Source: Fomitopsis serialis
Taxonomy: Eukaryota > Basidiomycota > Agaricomycetes > Polyporales > Fomitopsidaceae
Direction of reading: 5' to 3'
Assembly (NCBI RefSeq): GCF_022376445.1
Contig: NW_025955014.1
Coordinates: 1-64,000 of the forward strand
DNA: 64,000 nucleotides
In this document: piece by piece, positions 10,746 through 22,393 of the stretch
Position numbering within the stretch: position 1 is the first letter of the stretch
How the letters are laid out: every line of letters begins with the position of its first letter
The notes under the pieces: generated by a model
Seen by the model: the letters and a program-made list of their open reading frames with translations, nothing else
The model's database searches: none
What the model was told of the DNA's origin: nothing
Program-made: the position numbers and the translations under genes

Positions 10746-11288
10746 AGAATCTGTAGGGCTGGCTGTCTATATGGGTACATCGCTGCTGTGAGTAATAATA
10801 TAGGGTATTTTGGTATGATTTTCTACGTGGCTGTCTTCGCAGTGGCCTGCACACCCAGGCTCCGGGAGCTGCTGGGCGATGTAAGGCAGTAGAATAGCGA
10901 TGTGGTCGGCCGATCCAATACACATGAAAATCAGCCGGAGTATAGTTCTCATAGCATAAGTAAGGGCATGCAGCCGACATGGTCCATGCAGTACCGTAGA
11001 AAGTCCCAGCCGAATCCTGGTACAGGTAAACAGATGGTGCCCGCGGTATAATGCTCGCCCAGGGACCAGCTGTGTCCGGCCGTCCCCAGGACAGGCGAGG
11101 CTGTGGTGGCACCTGTCAGTATCGAAAAAGTCCAATGTCAGGGGGAAGGGGTATCGTAGGCGACGTGTCGCAGGAAGAAAAGTAGGGTGAGGGGGGTGGG
11201 CGATGGGTCTTCCTTACAGGCCGAAACAGGAGAGAAGGGGTATCGTAGGCGTGTCGCGGGAACTGCCTCAGGCCATGGGCGAGCCCTT
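10746..11288. other. intergenic, 3' side of the HECT-like gene
   Basis: No gene. A direct repeat of GGGGTATCGTAGGCG is present near 11,150 and 11,238. Confidence 0.5.
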
Positions 11289-14200
11289 CTAGAGGAAGGT
11301 ATGGCCACCGATGCTGCCCAGGATTTCGAGGAGCAGCCAGTTCTGTATGGCTGCCCCGAGCGACCCTGGCATGCCCGCAGCCGCTGTATCTGGGCTGTAG
11401 GAAAGCTCGGCGAGCCGGTGGAAGTAGCTGGCGGGGATCGCTGCCTCGCGGAAACACGTTCTCCACGAGATGCGGCCCTCGTCGATGCAGTGCTGCCGGA
11501 TCGCGTTGCTGCAATAATACTGTGAATCGGTGTCGCCGACGATCCACACCTAATAGTCTGTCAGCACAGGCATGCATACTGCCATTGACAACTCGCCGTA
11601 AGCCTCTCAACCGGGTCCACTGTCTCGCTGCCTGTGATGGCCAGGTGGAACATGCGAGGGCGGAAGAAGGGTTCGCCGGCCTGTGATAAGTCGATTGCAT
11701 CGCTAAATGTCGCCTTGGCATCGTCCAGCCGAGCCTCACAAGGAATCCCTGTACCCTGCAGGAAAGTCCTGACGAGGTCGCCGAGTGCGTAGTCGCGACC
11801 ATCAGCCCTCAGTGTGCGCTGCTCCTGTGGCACCGTGCTCGCAGTGCGGATGTCCAGCTGCGGCGCGATGGAGCTGTATGCCATGATGTATGCAGCCCAT
11901 ACCTCGTTGACAAACGTGTTAGAGCCACCTACATACAGGCGAACAGCCTAGTAGGAGTCGGTGTGAGTACATGGTGGGCCTGGGCAGTCGGCGAGGTCAT
12001 ACCTTCGTGAAATCGAACCCATTGGCACACGGGAGCCTGAGACCACGCAGAAAGCTCTGGGTATCGGTGTGCTGGGGGCTTTCGTTGCCTAATAGTCCCT
12101 TGTACAGTATGAGGGCGGCGACACCACGATGTGTCGCAGGATCCCGGTCACGGAGACTTCTGACCTATCGAGAATATGAGCACTGGTGACGACATAGGAA
12201 AGGCTATAGCCTTACATCAACCTCGGCATACTCCACGATGTCCGAGATGAAGGGGGTTATGTCACCTGCAGGACCAGCATCCAGGAAGGCCGACAGCCGC
12301 GTCGTGAATGCTGGGTGCCATTCGGCCATGATCGCCTTCGTGACAGATTCGATGCAGCACCCATGGATCAGGTAGTGCAGGAATACAGGGTCGAGGGGCT
12401 TCGGGCACTGGCCATTGACCATGAGGAGTGCAGTCAGGGCCCCGAAGATCGTGAGCTCCTTCTTGCGGGCGAGCCTGTTTTCTTCAGCAGCAAAGTGAGT
12501 GATGGGACTGTTAGCGATCGTCCAGGTCCCATCTAGGCCAGGCCGACAGAACCTGGGATCTCCCTGGTATTTCTGGAGTGCTGTCCACAAAACCTCACGC
12601 TCGACACCTGCACCGAATGACACTACTGCTCCAGCTGGCGACAGCCTGTAGCATGGAGGTAAGCCTAGTGAACAGTGAGGGCGAGGTACTGGCCAACCTT
12701 CGGAACACGCGATCAGGCGACAGTAGGGCTGTGTAATCGCCGAGATGGGCAGCATCAATGAGATACTCCCGGAGGGCATCGACCATCACATCCATGCTAG
12801 TCCCTTCAATTCGCAGTGAAAATGGCCGTGCCTGTGCACCCCGCGCCCTGCCACTACCGTGGGCCTCAGGGTGGCGGCTGGCTGCAGCATAGACAGCTTC
12901 AGCGAAGCCACTCAGCTCGCTGTATTGCTGGCCACCGACAGTGTCCCGCGGCAGTTCTGGCTCCCACGGCGACTGCCAGATATCACGGGGCATGAATGCA
13001 GCTACAGCCGATGGCATAGACGATGTGCGAGCAAGACTTGGCACTGTACGACCCTGGAATATTGCAGGAAAAAAAAGATGATGAACTGTGGCGAGTACGG
13101 GACATAATGAAGCTCACATTCAGCTGAGCACCAGCTCTGGGCCCAGTCGTGGCATCTGTCATTCCAATATCCGAGTCGGTCGTGGAGGCTGGGCTGCCCG
13201 GGTTGCTGTTCGGGCGATCAGGACTTCCTAGCATGGGTGACAGAGGGGGTACAGCTACACCGTGACTGAGCATCAGCAATCAGAGGCTCAGGAGGCTCGG
13301 GGAGATGTGCCATACGACTAGGTTCTCGAACATCGTCAAGGCAGCCAATGCACAGAGGGGCAGAGGTGATCGCTTGTGGCCACTCATCCCCTGCGAATCG
13401 CCCATATAACGCAGTAGCAATGCATGTATGCTCACGAGCGACTGTGGATGGCTGGACGACAGCGAGCAGGGGGCTCGTACATATCACTACAGGGAAGACC
13501 TATTAGGCACAGCTCGCCACATACTGGCGAACACTGCTCACCAAATCGCAGGACAAAACGGCCGTTGTAAAAGCCGTGGTCGCTGTGAGCGAAGCGGTGC
13601 TTATCTGCGAGGAGCGTCTCGACTGTTTTGTCGGCCCACAGGGGCTTATGATCGAGATAGACCTGGCCATCCGCACGATGAATGCCACGGTTTTTTAAGC
13701 TTAAAATGCCGAGAGGGAGGCGCTCATGCTCAAAGGCGAGATGATCGGCAATGGGGACCTCGTAGTGGAAAGACGAGGCCCGCATCTCAAGCAAGACCAT
13801 TCTCGCCAGGCGGGGCAGCGGTGTTGACAGCGGGATGTCAAAGTCGTGACAGAGCCCATGCCCTCGCAGATGATCGACGAAGCTGTCCCGTCCGAAGTTA
13901 TAGGCAATAAGTGGAGCTGAGGGAGGGTCCTATCGTCTTTCGGTCAGCACCGGGCACATTATAGCCACGATGGTCACTTACAGGCTGCGGATAGATCAGA
14001 CAGGTCACTTTGACCTGGTCTTCGGCATGTGGTATAGGGGATCGTATGATATGGGGGAGATGCGGGAGCGACGGTGGATGCTGTGCCGAGCCACGTGTGC
14101 GGCGGGGCCGAGCTGACAGGCTGGAGCCCGCCGTGCGAGGCATACGAGCTGACGATGACAGGCGAGCTACATTGACCTGGCTGGAAGCCTGGGGACGGAG

Positions 14201-14982
14201 CCTGTTCAATCCCAGGATAGGCTGTGTCAGGCTACGGCTTGGGCTGGGGCCCGGAGTGACTTCGGTGGTGTTGTACAGCGACGATGGGCCTGCTACCTGC
14301 GACGAAGAACCAGGAGGGGCCATGGCACCGAGGGGGCTGGTCCGAGCACTGTGATACGACACAAGACTCGGAGGTGGGCTACTTTGCTCTGCGAGGTGCA
14401 GTGTTCAGTACAAAGCTCACTGACGAAACTCGCAGAGACGAACCAGAGGTAGGCATGCCATGCCAAGGTGTCGTCGACCTCTGTGCGACAGGATTGCCAG
14501 GGGTTATGGCCCATGGGGGCATATTGGGATGCGAGGGCGATCCAGCTACTTCGCCAGCCGAGACGATGTGGCCCTGAAAGGATGGGTGCGACGATGGCCT
14601 TGCTTCAGGCACCAGCTCAGAAGCCCCAGCTGTTTGGCTAACTCGGTGAGGCTGTCCGGGAACACTCGGCCGAGTAGGCGATGAGGACTGCTCCGAAGAG
14701 TGCGAGATCAGATGCATCGTCAGTGGAAGTCAGACAACAGGGACTTACCCAAGCCGACTGTGTCGAAGGCTGACCTGCGACAGTATAGGGGGCTGCAGAG
14801 GTCGTGTTCTGGCTAGGAGTGACCGACACAGGGTGCTGCTGCAAGACTCCAGGCTGGGTCTCGCCATAGGCCTGCGAGGGGTTCGGGCCAGGTAGCGACG
14901 AATTTGGGGCTGTATTCGAGGCAGTTTGGATGAGAGCCATGAGATCGGCCTGTTGCTGAGCCGAGAGTCGACTGAAGTCCAT
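11289..14982 (-). CDS. HECT-like E3 ubiquitin ligase, 11 exons, 1046 aa
   Basis: Member of a family widespread in Agaricomycetes and usually annotated as HECT domain-containing. Exons: 14982-14749, 14687-14425, 14378-13982, 13929-13542, 13486-13261, 13205-13118, 13053-12698, 12645-12216, 12164-12003, 11947-11612, 11549-11289; every phase matches and the frame is intact. The first 260 residues are Ser/Pro/Gln-rich. The N-lobe-like region shows GALTALLMVNG..PKPLDPVFLHYL. The C-terminal lobe has SWRTCFREAAIPASYFHRL, matching the [T]CF motif around the thioester cysteine (about Cys992), 54 residues from the end. It would transfer ubiquitin from E2 via Cys992. An upstream 5' exon is possible because an acceptor AG directly precedes the ATG. 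Same strand as the integrase at 33.4-35.3 kb. Confidence 0.75.
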
Positions 14983-15280
14983 CTGTGGGCCATAGCGATG
15001 AATAGGCGAATCGGTAGCAAAAAGTGAGTATCTTACCTTGACGAACGAATGGCGACTGAGACTGTGAGACACTAAAGGAAGTCTGCACGAGGTGTCAGAA
15101 AGAGCACAGAACGAGAAGAGCAGGGGATACTGGCATACAGGTAACAGGGCTGAAAACAACTATGGGACAGGCAGTGAGCTGTCGCCTGATCGTCTTTGAC
15201 AGTGTCGGGAAGCACATACTGGATATATTGGATTGACGAGTGAAACAGGCTGTGTAGAACCAATGGTATCAGCTAACATA
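14983..15280. other. 5' region of the HECT-like gene
   Basis: Includes a likely 5'-UTR intron ending at 14983 (minus strand, donor GTAAGATACT near 15033). A short upstream ATG-containing exon (15088) reads out of phase with the main start, so I place the start at 14982. Confidence 0.4.
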
Positions 15281-15346
15281 ACTAGTTATACGTGAAGAAA
15301 ATGTCACACATAACTAGGTAGATACTGACTTAATTGTGACTTAAAT
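15281..15346 (+). repeat. left terminal inverted repeat candidate
   Basis: Imperfect inverted match to 31712-31780; shared words ACTAGTTA, ATGTCA, AACTAG, TGTGACTT in order. Confidence 0.45.
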
Positions 15347-15365
15347 TCACCCCGCAGGGGCGAAC

Positions 15366-15560
15366 ATGACCTCTGAGAAGTCATGGCAACCGAAGTCAGG
15401 CAATGAAAGTCAAAGAATAAAGTCAGACACCAGAAGTCAACGGCCAATAAGTCACCAGCAGTCGACCACCACAGGTCAGCGATTAGAAGTCAGCTACCGA
15501 AAGTCAGCTACCGAAAGTCACCACATAAAAGTCGTCGAACAGAAGTCTGCCGAGGGCTCC
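15366..15560 (+). repeat. AAGTCA subterminal repeat array (left)
   Basis: About a dozen copies of (A/G)AAGTCA, spaced 8-20 bases, e.g. near 15380, 15390, 15401, 15413, 15424, 15436, 15491 and 15502. Such arrays are typical transposase-binding subterminal repeats of DNA transposons. They lie immediately downstream of the KDZ gene. Confidence 0.75.
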
Positions 15561-15612
15561 TGCACAGCAGCACTCCTACTAATAAGGTCTACCCAACATA
15601 CAGCATCTATAG

Positions 15613-18600
15613 CTACTCCTCTATAGTACTATTCCCGGCCGCATCTCCCTCTACGCCATCGGGTACATCCACAGTCAGCGGCACCACACAGTGGTCCAAT
15701 GGGATCAGCTCCGATGCCGGGAACTTCTTTCGCCCGTCGTCCAACAGCCGCGAATACATCGCCGCGGTTCTATTCTTTCGGTCAATGATGATAATGGTTG
15801 TACGAAGCATCACTTACCTTGCCGCATACGCAGCAGCACCGCGCTCCTCGACGCTGCTGCATGCTACCTTGGCACGCCCATCCCACAGCTTCATCGAGTA
15901 TAGAAAGAAACACTGCACACGTCGCATCTCCTCTTTGAGAAGTTCAACCTCTTCGCCCCATCTGGCTACTCGTGCGCTTGCACGAAACCATTCCACGCGC
16001 ATTGCTGACGAACGCATTAGCACCCACGCCCCATAATAATCAACCGGAGACTCACCTTCAAGTGCCCACTTCTCCAGACTCGACCCGTGATAGGTCTTGT
16101 CGCGCCAAATCCAGTTCACCTCTTCCTTTTTCCGCCCTGGCTTTTCGCTCTCAATGATCGGGGGTCGACAGTCGTTCTCCATCAGTGGTCGTAGAGTACA
16201 TGGTGTCCCAGTGCTTGCTATGCGTACCGCCTTGTGTCGGAAGAATTCATACTCTTCGCGTAATCGATCGATTTTGGCCCTCTCTCCCGCTCTCAGTGTC
16301 GTATATCTTGTGTGAGCTTGCTGTCCGAACGAACCCGCATTCTGCGTCTTGTAAAAGGCTTCGAAGTGCAGCTTCTGACGCACTTTCCGCAGGGTGTCGT
16401 TGGCGTGAGCCTCGCGAAGGCGTCGCTCAGCCGACGTATAGCGACTGAATGCCGCATGCTTGAAGACTTCAGGGGCATATGCAGAAGGTACCAGGATCGT
16501 CGCCTCCTCTGGATTCGTCGCCACGCCTGTGGGCCACTCGCTGTCGCCGAACTGCTCCTCTACCTCCGCCAGGCTCACCCCCATCTCCCGCTGCTGCCAT
16601 AGCGCCCAATCCTTCAGCTTACCCTCCAACACGTCTCGTTCCTTCTCGACTTCGTTGTAAAGCTCTGAGGACTCGTCCGTCTCGTACGCTTTAACCTTTG
16701 CTTTGAGCGCCACTCTGCATTCAATGAACAAAAACGTGACTCAGTGGGCTTGGCTACATCGCATCAAGACTCACTGTTGTCGCTCTAAATCAAACGCCGC
16801 GAGTAACAGATCACCTAGTCCTCGCCTTGTCACTGTCTCACCCGCTGGGTTTTCGATACTGGTCGCCTTACGCTTGGCTCCGTGACCCTCGCCATCGGCA
16901 TTGCGCTCGGAAGCCTGTTGTTTCTTGAGCTCTGCGAGAATGTCTTGGGTCGTCGGAGCTACAGCGCGTGAGCACACACAACAAGGCGACTGATCATGCC
17001 ACTCACCTTCGTCTGGAGCAGGCTGATAAGGATTTTTCATCTTCTTCTCGTCGAGCGTCCCGCGCATAACGTGGGCGATATACGCTGATTCCTCCCTTTT
17101 CCATTCAGCCAGGGGCCTCTTGTTCATACGCAGAGTAGTCTCTAGGCCGTCGAGTTGGTCCTGATTCTTCGCATGGTAAGTTTCGGCCTCCTTCAGTTTC
17201 TTCTGAAGGTGGCGTGCTAGCATCACGTCAATGAGTCATTCATAGACATGTTTAATACAACGTACAGATGTTGAACATCTTCTGGACATTGAAATCCGAG
17301 TTGTGAGAGTCGATGACGTCTTGGCGGTGGCCCGGACCCATCTCGCGCACAGAACGGCCGATGGCGTTCAGCACCGCCCAACGCCGCTCTACTGACTCTC
17401 CATCGGTATTACCGACGCCGGGCGTATAATAGAACGAGTAGAAATAGCGACACATACCGGTATGCGACGCTAGGTGCCATTTTGGCACGCAGCGTCGAAT
17501 AACCGGCCATGCTTCCTTTGCGAGTGTGACACCAGGCACGGAAGGGACAGCCGAGGCGATGTTCTTCAGACGGCTCCACCAGTTCAAACCATACTTGCAG
17601 TTGACGTCGTAAGAGCCAATGATGAGGAAAAGGGAAAGGAACCACTGCAAGCCAGACAGTGTCGCATAGTCTACGTTCGCGTACCGTTCACCGATATGTA
17701 GGTCGACGGTCCCGCACGGCAAAACAAATCCGTGACGCGTACACGAAAGTCCGACTTGCCCGGTTTTGATTTTTCCCTTATAGCGGTCGGATAGTGCGTT
17801 GAATTTGCTACAGGTAGACGTCTCGTCTTGCGCGTCCTCGTACACTTTCATCTTGTCCAGGTAGTCTCGGTACTTCTCGCTATCGACGTAGTACGCAGCT
17901 CCGTCCATCAGAGGTACGTCTTCATGGTCCATCTTCTTGTCGTGCTGGTTAAGACTGAAGTTTCCGTCCTTGGCGTAATGAACGGCGTCCTTGTATCGCT
18001 CGTCCTCTGGTCGGTCCCTCCAGTCCGGGTCCATATTGATGTCAGGGTGTGGACACGCTGGACAGCGCAGAGCCAGACAACCGGGGTCCAGCTTGCGCTT
18101 GACATTGACCGCAAACCGCTTCAGGGTGTGGACGTAGTGAAACTGGCGGTGTGCGGTCATAAACTCGCGATAGCGATCCTGTGTCAACAGTGTTAGTCAT
18201 ACGTTCCCGGCAAGCGTCGCGCACATACCTTCACATCGTCAAAGAATGCATTCGAGGTGAGTCTCCGCAATGTTCCATAGTAGTCGTGCGCAGTCGTCTT
18301 CGCCTGAAACGTTAGTTGGCTGAAGAACTCAAGGGCGTGGATCGTGAAGACAGTTTGTGGCCGCTCGAACGACGCTGGCCACAAACCGGCACTCCATAGT
18401 TGAACAGGTCGGTCATCGGGGAACTTGCCGTCGTGGATGCATTCACAATACTGGACGACCATGGATTGAACGCCGGTCGTGTGTACTACCGTGAGTTTTC
18501 TCGTACGGTTGTGCGATGATGAGGGGCACGGGCGCCCGTGGTGTCCAATAGAGAAGACGAGGCCGAGATCGCTGAGTTGCGCACGCTCGAAGAACGTTCC

Positions 18601-19181
18601 TGTCCATCGTTCCACGCGGTGCAGAGGTGTCCAAGTGTGCGCTTCGACGACGCACTTGCGACAGAGGAGCGGGCCATTGAAGCATTCCGTGCAACGGAAT
18701 GAAGCGTGGGGTTCTTGGCACGTGTGGCACGACTTCCCGACGTCGGTCTCGCGTTTGCGCAGTACATCGAGGAGCTTTTGCGCCCATTGAGTGACGAAAG
18801 CATGCATGATATCATGGGGCTTCTGCATTGAATGTGAGTCCACAGAACGCGTCGCGTGTGTTACCGCCCATGGCTTACCGTTCGTTCCCGCTTAGCCTCT
18901 GCGCTCTCGCCCCCCACATTGTCCGCCTCAGGTACGTCGGGCGGTGGAATACCATGGGCCTCTACGTCCGCCAAGGTGTCCAGCAGAGACGGAAGAACGG
19001 CGCCGGGTGGACAAGTGGTGGCGCTGCGATGCTTCTCAGGACGTCGGGCGGGGGACCAATACTCAACGGTCTCGGTGCCAGCTGCGTCGACGCGAATAGT
19101 TTGTGGCCCATCAGGAATTAACTCGCCACCATCGTCGACATAGTCGTAGCGATCTACTTTCTTGCGTTTGTTCTTAGGCAT
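15613..19181 (-). CDS. KDZ-family transposase, 7 exons, 1085 aa
   Basis: KDZ (Kyakuja-Dileera-Zisupton) DNA transposase. Exons: 19181-18879, 18822-18229, 18178-17266, 17216-17007, 16958-16775, 16714-15818, 15769-15613; introns are 48-60 nt and all phases match, so the gene is intact. The start follows a Lys-rich MPKNKRKK. Residues 133-165 hold the CxC2 cysteine cluster (CHTCQEPHASFRCTECF and following), which in this family precedes the catalytic core. The likely acidic triad is in KDGNFSLN (Asp about 370), SYDVNCKYG (Asp about 490) and GESVERRW (Glu about 560-563). PKWHLASHTG and GHRQDVIDSHN are further family blocks. The C-terminal third is coiled-coil-like and charged. It should cut and move the surrounding element, acting in the nucleus. 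Confidence 0.93.
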
Positions 19182-19329
19182 CCTGCGTGTCACCGAGACG
19201 GGAAGAGACAACCAAAGGGAATGAGGGCGAGAGTAAGACAGGGTTGTCGGGCAGCTATGTCACATTATTCAGTGGTACCTACTCGATACTAACGGTACAG
19301 CCGGAGTGCATTTCGACCGTTGCAAACGG

Positions 19330-19830
19330 TAAAGCCGCCTCCGGCCGGAGCTGTGATTTCCTCGTTGCAAACAGGCCGGCCGAGTGTATCTCAAACCAGT
19401 TCAAACGGTCCGGCCGGTGTATCCCTAGGGCACCCATGTTCTGTCTGAACAGGGGGGCCATTTAGTGTCTTGCTGGCAACGGACCGGCCGGGCAATAAGG
19501 GGTTCTAATTATAACAGATCAGCCGGGATACTCTTTCTCCTATGGTAACGAACCGGCCGGGCAATGGGATCCTTCATTTGTAACGGGCCGGCCGGAGTGC
19601 ATAATTCAGCAGTTGCAATGGGCCAGCCGGAGCATATGCTCCCTGGCTAATAACAGACCGGCCGGGTTGCATCATCTCTAGCTGGCAACGGAGTGGCCGG
19701 ACCATTTTTCCACATTGATAGCAGGCTAGCCAGGCCATATAATCAAGCACTCCACACTGGTAACGGTCCGGCCGGGCAGTGGCACCATCCATTGGTAACG
19801 GTCCGGCCGGGCAACAGTATTGTGACCCAG
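19330..19830. repeat. array of CCGGCCGG-centred repeats
   Basis: Units of about 35-60 bases, with GTAACGGTCCGGCCGGGCA as a frequent core (for example near 19,535, 19,760 and 19,797). Inverted counterparts are at 21,915-22,360. Probable subterminal binding sites of the foldback element. Confidence 0.75.
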
Positions 19831-20144
19831 TATTGGCTGGGCCAGTCAACAATAGACCATACTCCCTTAGAACAGCCTACTAGTAGCATGTATATGTCCA
19901 CAGTGCATGCCCTATCACATTGCCTGAGCTGTTAGCTCACTGGCCAGCCATGCAAACACTGGCCGAGAGCATTCAAAAACCTTCGGCCTATTGTATTATG
20001 ATACAGAGTGTGATTTGAATGATTGTATATGTAAGACCATCACTAATGGAGCCCAACATAGTGTTCCCACATTTTAAAGGGGCTTAGTGAAGCTGCCACC
20101 AGCCAAATTAAATGGCCGGACATCTCAAAACATCGGCCGGGCAT

Positions 20145-20315
20145 TTTAGTTCATTGGCCGAAGCTTTTTATTCATTGACCGAAGCTTTTCCTTCATTGGC
20201 CGAAGCTTTTTCTCACTGGCCGAAGCTTTTTATCACTGGCCGAAGCTTTCACTTCATTGGCCGAAGCTTTTCATCGCCGGCCGAAGCTTTGGATTGACCG
20301 GCCGAAGCTTCTACT
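20145..20315. repeat. tandem ATTGGCCGAAGCTTTT repeat
   Basis: About eight to nine units with a period near 20 bases and core GGCCGAAGCTTT. The inverted copy in the other arm spans about 21,525-21,660. Confidence 0.85.
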
Positions 20316-22393
20316 TCACCGGCCGGCGAAAACAGCTGGTGCTCGGCAAAAATGGCCGGCCGGTGCGCAAAAACGGCCGGGCTATTGAATTACTATATGT
20401 GGAAATGTGGTATTGTCTGGGAGCCCTTCATTCACAGAGTTTAGTATCAATTTCCTAGTTTCCAAGAACACATAGTTAGGCCAGGATATGCAAGACAAGA
20501 TTTACTACTCACAGGCTTCTTTGCAAAACATGTTATTCAATTCCTGAAGCCAATATTCTTTGCCCACACTGTTTGACAATCTAGAATGTGTTATCACAAT
20601 GCATAGAGTAGATCCCCAAAAGTAATAGTCTTATTCTTTGAAGCTGAATGCAGGACAACAAATAAGGGGTATACAGGTATGGTATACATGTTGACTTCCT
20701 GCAGCTAATGTTCTTTCCAAACAGTGTTTTACCATCTAGAATAGTTCATTGATCCACAAGGAATCAGTCCTCCAAAGGAATAGTCTTATTCACACAAGCT
20801 GAAGGCAGCACAGAGTTAAGGTGAGGGTGGGTATATGGGTATACATGTTATACTGTGTTCACATCCTGAAGCCAATATGCTTTGCCCACAAGGTTTGGCA
20901 ATCAAGAATGGCACAGAAACATCTACCCACTGTTGGTAATGGTCCGGCCGGCCAATCCTCATAGGAGATGGTCCGGCCTGTGCATGATCCCCTTAACTCT
21001 GTACCACATTCAGCTCATGTGAATAAGACTATTCCTTTGGACGACTCACTCCTTGTGTGTAAATGAACCATTCTAGATTGTGAAACTGTGTTTGGAATGT
21101 AGATTGGCTGCAGGAAGTCAACATTGTTTGACATGTATACTATACCTTACCCCTTATCTCATGTTCTGCATTCAGCTTCAAAGAATAAGACTATTCCTTT
21201 TGGGGATCTACTCTATGCATTGTGATAACACATTCTAGATAGTCAAACAGTGTGGGCAAAGAATATTGGCTTCAGCAGTTGAATAACATGTTTTGCAAAG
21301 AAGCCTGTGAGTAAATCTTGTCTCGCATATCCTGGCCTAACTATGTACCTTTGGACACTAGGAAATCAATACTAGACTCTATGAATGAAGGGCTTCCAGA
21401 CAATACCACATTTCCACATATAGTAATTCAACAGCCCGGCCGGTTTTGCCTGCCAGCCGGCCATTTTTGCGCACCGGCCGGCCAGTTTTGCCGAGCACTG
21501 GCTGTTTTTGCCGGCCGGTGAAGTAGAAGCTTCAGCCGACCGGTCAATCCAAAGCTTCGGCGGTGAAGGAAAGCTTCGGCCAATGAAGTAAAAGCTTCGG
21601 CCAATGAAGTAAAAGCTTCGGCCAGTGAATTGAAAGCTTCGGCCAATGAACTAAAATGCCCGGCCAATGGTTTGAAATGTCCGGCCTATTGATTTGGCCC
21701 TGTAGGGACAACCTGGCTAATTTTATGGCCAGTAAAGCCAAAACCTGGGTGAGTGAAATCTCTGGCCAGTTGATTTGGCCAGCCAGTGGGGCTCTTTTGT
21801 GTTTTGCAGCTTCACTAGGCATCCCTAAGTCATGGGAAAATTATGCTGTGATCTACTAATGATGGTATACCCCATAGGTGCATAATACCACATATAGTAT
21901 TTCAATAGCCCCCAGGGGACTGTGACCGGCCGGACCGTTTGAAGCAGGACAACTCCTGCCCGGCCGGCCTGTTTGTGGAGTCAGTTTGTTTAGGCTGGAG
22001 AACCCATCCTGGACCAGATAGATTTCACTCCGGCCGGTCCGCTTGCAATGAAAGGATTTTATCCCGGCCGGAACATTTAAAGTGGTGGGGCCTGAGTCCG
22101 GCCACTCTGTTTGCAACGTGGACCGGCCGGCCGCTCCGTTGTGTGTGCTAACCCTGCCCTCCACCCGGCCTGTTTGCAGTGATGCTGTATGGGTCCGGCC
22201 GGACTGTTGCCTCTGCGATCGGACTGTTTACAACAGGTACATTGCCTCAGCCAAAAGCCCGGCCGGCCTGTTGCAAGCGGTGCATTGTTGCTAACAGTAG
22301 ACCCGGACTACTCCGGCCGGAGGCGGCTCTACCGTTTGCAACGGTCAAAATGCACTCCGGCTGTACCGTTAACAGCGAGGTTTTCCACTGAAT

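Larger units (their letters stand above)
19267..22393. mobile_element. 3.1-kb foldback palindrome, probably a non-autonomous DNA element
   Basis: Two arms of about 1.5 kb are inverted copies of each other: 19,267-20,835 and 20,990-22,393. The ends read ATTCAGTGG and CCACTGAAT, followed inside by TAACGGTACAGCCGGAGTGC in both arms. The inner parts (20,380-20,830 against 21,440-20,990) are roughly 90% alike by eye. Arms contain many GGCCGG motifs and the GGCCGAAGCTT array. No coding frame. It lies directly upstream of the KDZ gene, between the two divergent gene sets. No clear target-site duplication was seen. Confidence 0.8.

Noticed and set aside
19267..22393. CRISPR-like reading of the regular repeats
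   Set aside because: Repeats are in a eukaryotic foldback element, units are contiguous or irregular, and there are no unique spacers or cas genes.
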